Shown in pieces: positions 20,193 through 24,667 of a stretch of DNA of 24,667 bases. Source of the DNA: Entrophospora sp. SA101 (lineage: Eukaryota > Glomeromycota > Glomeromycetes > Entrophosporales > Entrophosporaceae); contig CAUDNR010001224.1 in NCBI GenBank assembly GCA_958430865.1, positions 8,065 through 32,731 on the forward strand, written 5' to 3'. The notes below the pieces were generated by a model, which did no database searches, was not told where the DNA came from, and worked only from the letters and a program-made list of their open reading frames with translations. The number at the start of each line of letters is the position of its first letter. The first letter of the stretch is position 1. A program made the translations under genes and the position numbers.

Positions 20193-20453
20193 CTATGTAT
20201 TTTCTCCAAGTACTTCTGATTTTTGTGCCATCTTCTCCAGCTTCTTCTGTTGATTATACTCCCTTCTACGATGTTTCTGTGCGTGGGGGTCACAATAACC
20301 ATAATCGGAATAAGTTAACTTAACACAACCATATTCTTTACAAGGATAACGAATAGGTGAATCCCGGTGAACTTTGCACCCATTGGGATGGTAACATGGC
20401 CGATTACAGACTTCTCCAGTTCTAAGGATATAGGGACAACGATAAAATGCCAT
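20193..20453 (-). CDS. Small Cys/His-rich putative zinc-binding protein
   Basis: The 86-residue product starts at a good ATG (MAFYRCPY). It has two tandem metal-binding-like units: C6-x9-C16-x3-C20 with C26-x2-H29, and C38-x4-C43-x10-C54-x2-H57. These are followed by a basic, helical tail (QKHRRREYNQQKKLEKMAQK). The GC-KxxxxxxxGYCxxH style recalls small CCCH/WRKY-associated knuckles, but I do not assign a family. It is transcribed away from the primase gene with 112 bp between the start codons, so the two may share a promoter. The basic tail and zinc knuckles suggest nucleic-acid binding. The stop lies 10 bp from the last ACTTGTGACA repeat. A role in replicating the same element is an inference from position only. 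Confidence 0.6.
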   Translation of the reverse strand: MAFYRCPYILRTGEVCNRPCYHPNGCKVHRDSPIRYPCKEYGCVKLTYSDYGYCDPHAQKHRRREYNQQKKLEKMAQKSEVLGENT

Positions 20454-20565
20454 TCTTTTTGATGTTTATCTTGATTGAGTATATAATATGTACTGATCAA
20501 TATTCTTTAGAATTAATTTTCATTTTGAACTTTTTAATTCCGAATATTATACTTTCAGAAAAAAC
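20454..20565. promoter_or_regulatory. Shared divergent promoter region
   Basis: These 112 bp separate the divergent start codons of the zinc-protein and primase genes. The sequence is AT-rich (for example TTATATACTC-like and TATTATAC stretches) and should hold both promoters. No specific factor site is recognised. Confidence 0.4.
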
Positions 20566-21693
20566 ATGAGTACCCAAAGTGAACATAGCATGCCTATTGT
20601 ACCTGTATCATCCGATATACCAACTGTGGAAAACCAAAATTTCCAGAGCGAAGCTCATTGTTCCACAATAGAAAACATCAATCACGCGCCAACAGAGGCG
20701 GAAGTATCACCTTCCCGACCAGAGAGCCCAGAAAATTTCAAGCCAGAGTTAGAGGAAGAAAATAACGGGGCGTTGTACCACCGGGGGTCCAAAGCCGAGA
20801 GTGTAGCCGAATATCTATATAAATTCCGCGATGATAGTGTAAAGCCAAGACAATATCTCGGTACAGATTCCGAAGATGGAATAGAAGCTATACTCAGTGA
20901 ACGGCAAGGGCATTCATTACACGAATGCATTGATGGTGATGACCCACTTCGTCCCTTTATCGATTTTGATTTATCTAGAGAAAAATTTGATAAAATCGAA
21001 CCCAAGCTTACAGCTAAAGAAATACCGGATTTACTTTGCCGTGCCTTTTCAAGAACCTGTAGAGAAATATACCCAGATTGGAATTCCCATACTTTAACAA
21101 TTGCTAGTAGTAGTGATAAGAAAAAAATGTCACTTCATATCTCTACTTTCGGTATGAGACTTAAAAATATAACAGCTTGTGCATTATTTACTGAGCTTGT
21201 CCGTAATAAACTCCCGGTGGGGCTACAAAGCAAGGAAATTGTTGATAACATCGCCAACAAAAACTCATTTTCCTTACGAATGCTTAATAGCCCGAAGGTA
21301 ATCGAAATAAAATGTAATGAAAGCGGTGGAGGCAGAGCCTCATTGATTCACAATAAAAAATCAAATAAGCATATCCGTCCAAAGAAAGCATTATTTCCAA
21401 AAGATAGTTCTGTTTTCGATTTTATGCTTCGACCTCCGCATGATGAATCACAAATTATAGATAGCCCAATGTTAGACGTTCCAGACCCTAAAACATCGAA
21501 TAATTGTAGGTCCATAGACCATGCTTCGCATAAAAGTGATGCAGGAACATTCGGATCTGAAATAGAATTTATAGAAAGATTGCTTGAAGAATATAAAATA
21601 GAAGGTTATGAAGTTTTGTACCCTTCACCTGCACTTCCAGACATTTTTCCTCTAAACCGTACATCTATATCTGATTGTCCACTTTGTAAATGA
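20566..21693 (+). CDS. AEP primase domain (C962R-like), 5' half of a broken primase-helicase gene
   Basis: This is the archaeo-eukaryotic primase half of a replicative primase-helicase of the type found in Nucleocytoviricota (ASFV C962R-like) and related elements. After a disordered acidic N-terminus (1-70), YLYKFRDD begins the domain. Motif I is FIDFD with metal-binding D133 and D135, motif II is SLH at 189-191, and motif III is D227 followed by FSLRMLNSPK (R238, K244). Residues 280-370 form a linker ending in the first Cys pair (C371, C374) of a zinc loop. A TGA at 21691-21693 then stops translation. The following codons stay open in the same frame and continue the zinc motif and the helicase, so this is a nonsense break, not a gene end. 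ATG 20566 is the only sensible start. Composition is clearly less AT-rich than the flanks. Confidence 0.85.
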   Translation: MSTQSEHSMPIVPVSSDIPTVENQNFQSEAHCSTIENINHAPTEAEVSPSRPESPENFKPELEEENNGALYHRGSKAESVAEYLYKFRDDSVKPRQYLGTDSEDGIEAILSERQGHSLHECIDGDDPLRPFIDFDLSREKFDKIEPKLTAKEIPDLLCRAFSRTCREIYPDWNSHTLTIASSSDKKKMSLHISTFGMRLKNITACALFTELVRNKLPVGLQSKEIVDNIANKNSFSLRMLNSPKVIEIKCNESGGGRASLIHNKKSNKHIRPKKALFPKDSSVFDFMLRPPHDESQIIDSPMLDVPDPKTSNNCRSIDHASHKSDAGTFGSEIEFIERLLEEYKIEGYEVLYPSPALPDIFPLNRTSISDCPLCK

Positions 21694-23991
21694 GAGCACA
21701 CTAGTGATAATGCATATGTGATCAGAAATAAAAAAACTTACCGCTACTATTGTCATCGTTCAGATCAAGAAACATCCTCAGGTATGAGAAAACCATCGTT
21801 GGAACTTATCGTTAAAGAATCAATCGAAGATCGAGAAAAAAACCTCCCCAAACTTGTAAAATTAGAGCGATCTAGAATTTCCGATCCCAATGATCATTTT
21901 GTATGGGGTGACTTACTGGATATGTGTGCATCAAATAAAAAATTTTCTCGTGACGAAGTATATGAAGCAATTCAAGCAACAGTTGCCTGTGTTGATGATG
22001 GCTCGGAAACATGGTTATTTAAAGTTGAACATCCAGAAGATGGACTTTATTTTAATATGAAATCCAAACTTAGTCTTGCTAAATATGAAATCAACATAAT
22101 CGAACTAGGCGGAGAATTGGTAAAATTAAGTTCATTGATACAACGAGCTTTTACTAATAACCTAATTCGATATTGCATTATCAACTTTCACCCATACCCA
22201 CCAAATGTGAACCCGCCAAAGACGAATTTCTTCAATCTCTTCTTGGGATTTCTAGCTAAGCCGGCAAAAGAGATTAATACAAAGATCATGAATCCTATCC
22301 TCTGGCATGTAAAATATGTGATCTGTAACGGGAATGAGGAACTTAATAAATATATTTGGAACTGGTGGGCATTTTTAGTACAAAGACCGGAGAAAAAACC
22401 TCGCTCAATTCTAGTATTAAAATCTGCACTTCAACAGTGTGGAAAAAATATTATTACTGATTTTATTGGTGATAAGGTATTAGGACCAAATCTCCATTAC
22501 GCGACTTCCGATCTGGGGAAAATTCTTGGAAAATTTAATAGTCTTATTCAAGGCAAAAAGCTTGTAGTTATGAATGAAACTAGTATGTCTAGTGGGGAAT
22601 GGCATAGATTCAATGGTCATCTCAAATCTCTTATAACGGAGGGAAGAGTATCTATAGAACGAAAAGGTCTAGAACCTTTAAGATTAAATGATTTCAGTGG
22701 GTTTATGATTACAAGTAACCAGGATGCCCCTATCAAAATAGATGCTGGCGATGCCCGCGTAGTTTGTTTTGACGTATCTCCACGTTGTAGGGGTAATATA
22801 CCATATTTTGATCGACTAGGAAAAATTCTTGATCATTTCGACGCGCCAGGAGTAGTTATGTCATATCTTCTTAGCCGTGATCTGTCAAAGTGGAGTCCAC
22901 AGAATTTCCCTATCACTAAAATGAAAACAGATACAATAATGAAACAACTCCCAAACCCTATTCGCTTTATAATACAACATATTAAATCATGGCCTGAAAA
23001 TCAAATCGAAAAACCAATCTGTGGAAATTTATATCAAGATTATCTTACTTGGTGTGGGAATGATGGCGAAGATCGAATCAGTAATAACAAATTTGGAGGT
23101 TTTCTTCCACCGATAGGAATCGAGAAAAAGCAAGTATGGATTAATGGAAAAAGAGAATGGGTATATATTCTTGATCGATCCAAAATCGTAGCTAAGTTAC
23201 GTGAATCGGTAGGTGATATCGAGGAATTTTCCGACACACCTCAAGCCGAGATATCCTCCAACGCGTCCACAGATATCCCTGTATTCGATATACCTGAAAT
23301 TGTTACATCTCCCGAACCAGAAAAAAAGATATCTGAGTCATCGACCACCGATCGCATCAAAAAAGGTAAGGATACATTTCCCGCTCCACCCATTACTAAT
23401 ATGACCCAGGAACTCTTTGATTCAATAATAGATCAACCAGAATATTCAGTTGCTTCGTCATCCAAGTCTACCGATATATCTCTGCCTCCCGAGATCGAAC
23501 ATGTAGAATCTGTAGATGATAGATCCGAACCAGCTTCTGAGATCATTAAACCAGCGAATGATGAAGTTGAACCATCTCCTATTGAATCTGTGGAAAATGA
23601 ACTGAGAGCCAGCAACGAAGCACCTCCCCAGCAGATATCATACACACCCGGATATCAAACCAGAGAGCAACGAGAAATACGATTAAGGCAAAAAGCTGTT
23701 GAGCTTGGAGAGGATCCTGATAAATTCGTTACCATAACTGAGAAGGATAAGCTCGATTCGATAGCATTCCGTGATAGAATGCAGACCGATGCGAGAATGT
23801 GTGGTTATGCAAAGGAGGCCGAAGAAGATCCCAGTGAATATATGGATATGACAGTGCGAGAAAGATTAATAAGTGAAGAAATAATCCGACGCGGTCTCGA
23901 GGATAAAGGAATTACATCATCATGGCTCGATACTGACGAGGAATGGAAAAAAACGATTAACATACTCCAGGAAAATGGTATGTTATGGTAA
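21694..23991 (+). CDS. SF3 helicase domain, 3' half of the broken primase-helicase gene
   Basis: The open frame continues directly from the TGA. Its first residues hold the His and the YYCHR part of the zinc loop begun upstream. Numbering from the GTG at 21718, a D5_N-like region (about 60-220) precedes the SF3 ATPase. Walker A is LKSALQQCGKN (234-244, K243), Walker B is KLVVMNE (281-287), B' is around LKSLITEGRVSIERKG, motif C is FMITSN (N334), and the arginine finger lies in DARVVCFD (R347). A primase-C-terminal/winged-helix-like region follows (about 431-500), then a Ser/Pro/Glu-rich linker and two related segments at about 652-736. No start fits: the first ATG, 21784, is inside the domain. 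Translation would need readthrough, so the half is probably not made. All helicase motifs are intact. Confidence 0.85.
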   Translation, partial: EHTSDNAYVIRNKKTYRYYCHRSDQETSSGMRKPSLELIVKESIEDREKNLPKLVKLERSRISDPNDHFVWGDLLDMCASNKKFSRDEVYEAIQATVACVDDGSETWLFKVEHPEDGLYFNMKSKLSLAKYEINIIELGGELVKLSSLIQRAFTNNLIRYCIINFHPYPPNVNPPKTNFFNLFLGFLAKPAKEINTKIMNPILWHVKYVICNGNEELNKYIWNWWAFLVQRPEKKPRSILVLKSALQQCGKNIITDFIGDKVLGPNLHYATSDLGKILGKFNSLIQGKKLVVMNETSMSSGEWHRFNGHLKSLITEGRVSIERKGLEPLRLNDFSGFMITSNQDAPIKIDAGDARVVCFDVSPRCRGNIPYFDRLGKILDHFDAPGVVMSYLLSRDLSKWSPQNFPITKMKTDTIMKQLPNPIRFIIQHIKSWPENQIEKPICGNLYQDYLTWCGNDGEDRISNNKFGGFLPPIGIEKKQVWINGKREWVYILDRSKIVAKLRESVGDIEEFSDTPQAEISSNASTDIPVFDIPEIVTSPEPEKKISESSTTDRIKKGKDTFPAPPITNMTQELFDSIIDQPEYSVASSSKSTDISLPPEIEHVESVDDRSEPASEIIKPANDEVEPSPIESVENELRASNEAPPQQISYTPGYQTREQREIRLRQKAVELGEDPDKFVTITEKDKLDSIAFRDRMQTDARMCGYAKEAEEDPSEYMDMTVRERLISEEIIRRGLEDKGITSSWLDTDEEWKKTINILQENGMLW

Positions 23992-24288
23992 ATTGTAAAT
24001 CATTACTAAATGTATATCAATATAATAGAAGTAAATTTTGTTAATAGAAACTTTGGTAAAGGGGGCTTTTTTCGTCCTTTACAAATATCGTATATAAAAA
24101 TTCAGATTAAAATATATTAGCCGTGCTCGCTTCGCTAATTATGTATCGTTTTTTTTTTTTTGCCTCATCCGATAATTTAGTGAATGAAATCTGGCGGAAT
24201 GTCTAGGACAACACCCTGTATTAGAAATTGTAGGTATTTAAACTTTTCGAATATATAATGAGATAAAATATCTTTAAATAATAACGGA
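23992..24288. terminator. Intergenic spacer with hairpin and T-run
   Basis: Between the helicase stop and the next ORF lies ATTAGC (24116-24121), mirrored by GCTAAT (24134-24139) around a GC-rich loop, followed by a 13-T run (24149-24161). A stem followed by a T-run after a gene of viral type suggests transcript termination, but fungal Pol II does not need it. No gene is seen in the 297 bp. Confidence 0.35.
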
Positions 24289-24667
24289 ATGTCTATTCAA
24301 ACCATGCATATCGAAAAACCGATATATAATAAAGAAACAATTACCTCAAAGCCCAAAAGTATTAGTTTTACCTCCATTTTGGACCAGATCCTAAAAAAAT
24401 ATAACTTGTCCGCCGAATCCAACCCATCTCAATTACGCGACTATGCTAGTGAGCTCGGTGCTATGCTTCTAGATTGGAAAGCCCGAAAAAGCGTAAAAGA
24501 AGCTCTTCGTCGACGCTTATTCAAAGAAGATCAGATCAAGGCTCTTGTACCGGATAAAAGGAATGAAAAACTTACCATCAAAGAGAGAGCTCAATATTGC
24601 GCTAAAAGTGGTGATCCATATGATATTTACTTACATGCTTTAGATTTAGTCAAGACAAAAAATGATA
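24289..24667 (+). CDS. Partial hypothetical ORF, runs off the window
   Basis: ATG 24289 opens 126 codons with no stop before the window end. An in-frame TGA at 24259-24261 bounds it upstream. The start is MSIQTMHIEKPIYNKETIT. Residues 29-90 are rich in Lys, Arg, Leu and Glu and look helical (LDQILKKYNL, WKARKSVKEALRRRLFKEDQ). Codon use and base composition match the helicase, not the AT-rich host spacer. The last part, IKERAQYCAKSGDPYDIYLH, faintly resembles the two C-terminal segments of the helicase ORF (QKAVELGEDPDKF and YAKEAEEDPSEY). Same orientation and a 297-bp gap make it a likely third gene of the same element. Function unknown. Confidence 0.65.
   Translation, partial: MSIQTMHIEKPIYNKETITSKPKSISFTSILDQILKKYNLSAESNPSQLRDYASELGAMLLDWKARKSVKEALRRRLFKEDQIKALVPDKRNEKLTIKERAQYCAKSGDPYDIYLHALDLVKTKND

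Noticed and set aside
20682..21005. Minus-strand 107-codon ORF within the primase
   Set aside because: Antisense shadow of the AEP domain, Ser-rich and without a start context.
21691..21693. TGA as a recoded (selenocysteine or readthrough) codon
   Set aside because: No selenocysteine-type hairpin was seen and nothing else in the window suggests UGA recoding; a nonsense change is simpler.
21686..21725. A short GT-AG intron removing the primase TGA
   Set aside because: The only fitting GT...AG is 40 nt, not a multiple of three, and joining it creates a stop at once.

Overview
The window looks like nuclear DNA of a very AT-rich, intron-bearing, transposon-rich fungus, most likely an arbuscular mycorrhizal fungus of the Rhizophagus/Glomeromycotina type. 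The reasons are: genes with several short introns (about 80-160 bp) and GTAAGT/GTATGT-type donors; many A/T-rich simple repeats; a fungal two-BIR survivin/Bir1 gene; a tRNA-splicing endonuclease SEN2 gene; piggyBac and Fanzor remnants; and an AEP primase/SF3 helicase of the giant-virus (C962R-like) type, a family I associate with Rhizophagus genomes. The organism is inferred from gene content, not from a marker gene.

Layout. 0-2.7 kb: a piggyBac transposase on the minus strand whose C-terminal zinc domain is out of frame. 2.7-5.6 kb: mostly empty AT-rich DNA with hairpins and one unrecognised ORF. 5.6-7.4 kb: an intact five-exon SEN2 gene on the minus strand, with all splice phases agreeing and the catalytic Tyr, His and Lys present. 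7.4-13.3 kb: AT-rich spacer, an Asn-rich hypothetical ORF, a small ORF remnant, a 127-bp MITE with 9-10 bp target-site duplications, and a spliced gene relic with stops. 13.5-16.2 kb: a second MITE, a repeated 15-mer, then an intact five-exon Bir1/survivin gene with two BIR domains, an internal array of about fourteen repeats and a C-terminal coiled coil. 16.6-18.8 kb: broken gene pieces, including a Fanzor (eukaryotic TnpB-like) C-terminal relic.

18.8-24.7 kb has a different texture and is less AT-rich in its coding part. It holds a perfect 32-bp palindrome, a 34-bp hairpin-forming repeat, a cluster of about ten ACTTGTGACA-like decamers in both orientations, a small Cys/His-rich protein gene transcribed divergently from a primase-helicase gene, and a further ORF running off the window. 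The primase and helicase halves lie in one reading frame, separated by a single TGA inside a predicted zinc-binding loop. This block is the best candidate for an unusual system: a virus-derived replication module with an iteron-like repeat cluster beside it, now integrated and apparently inactivated.

Two housekeeping genes, SEN2 and BIR1, are clean over about 3.4 kb of coding sequence. The mobile or repeated genes nearby nearly all carry frameshifts or stops, which argues for real decay rather than a poor assembly.
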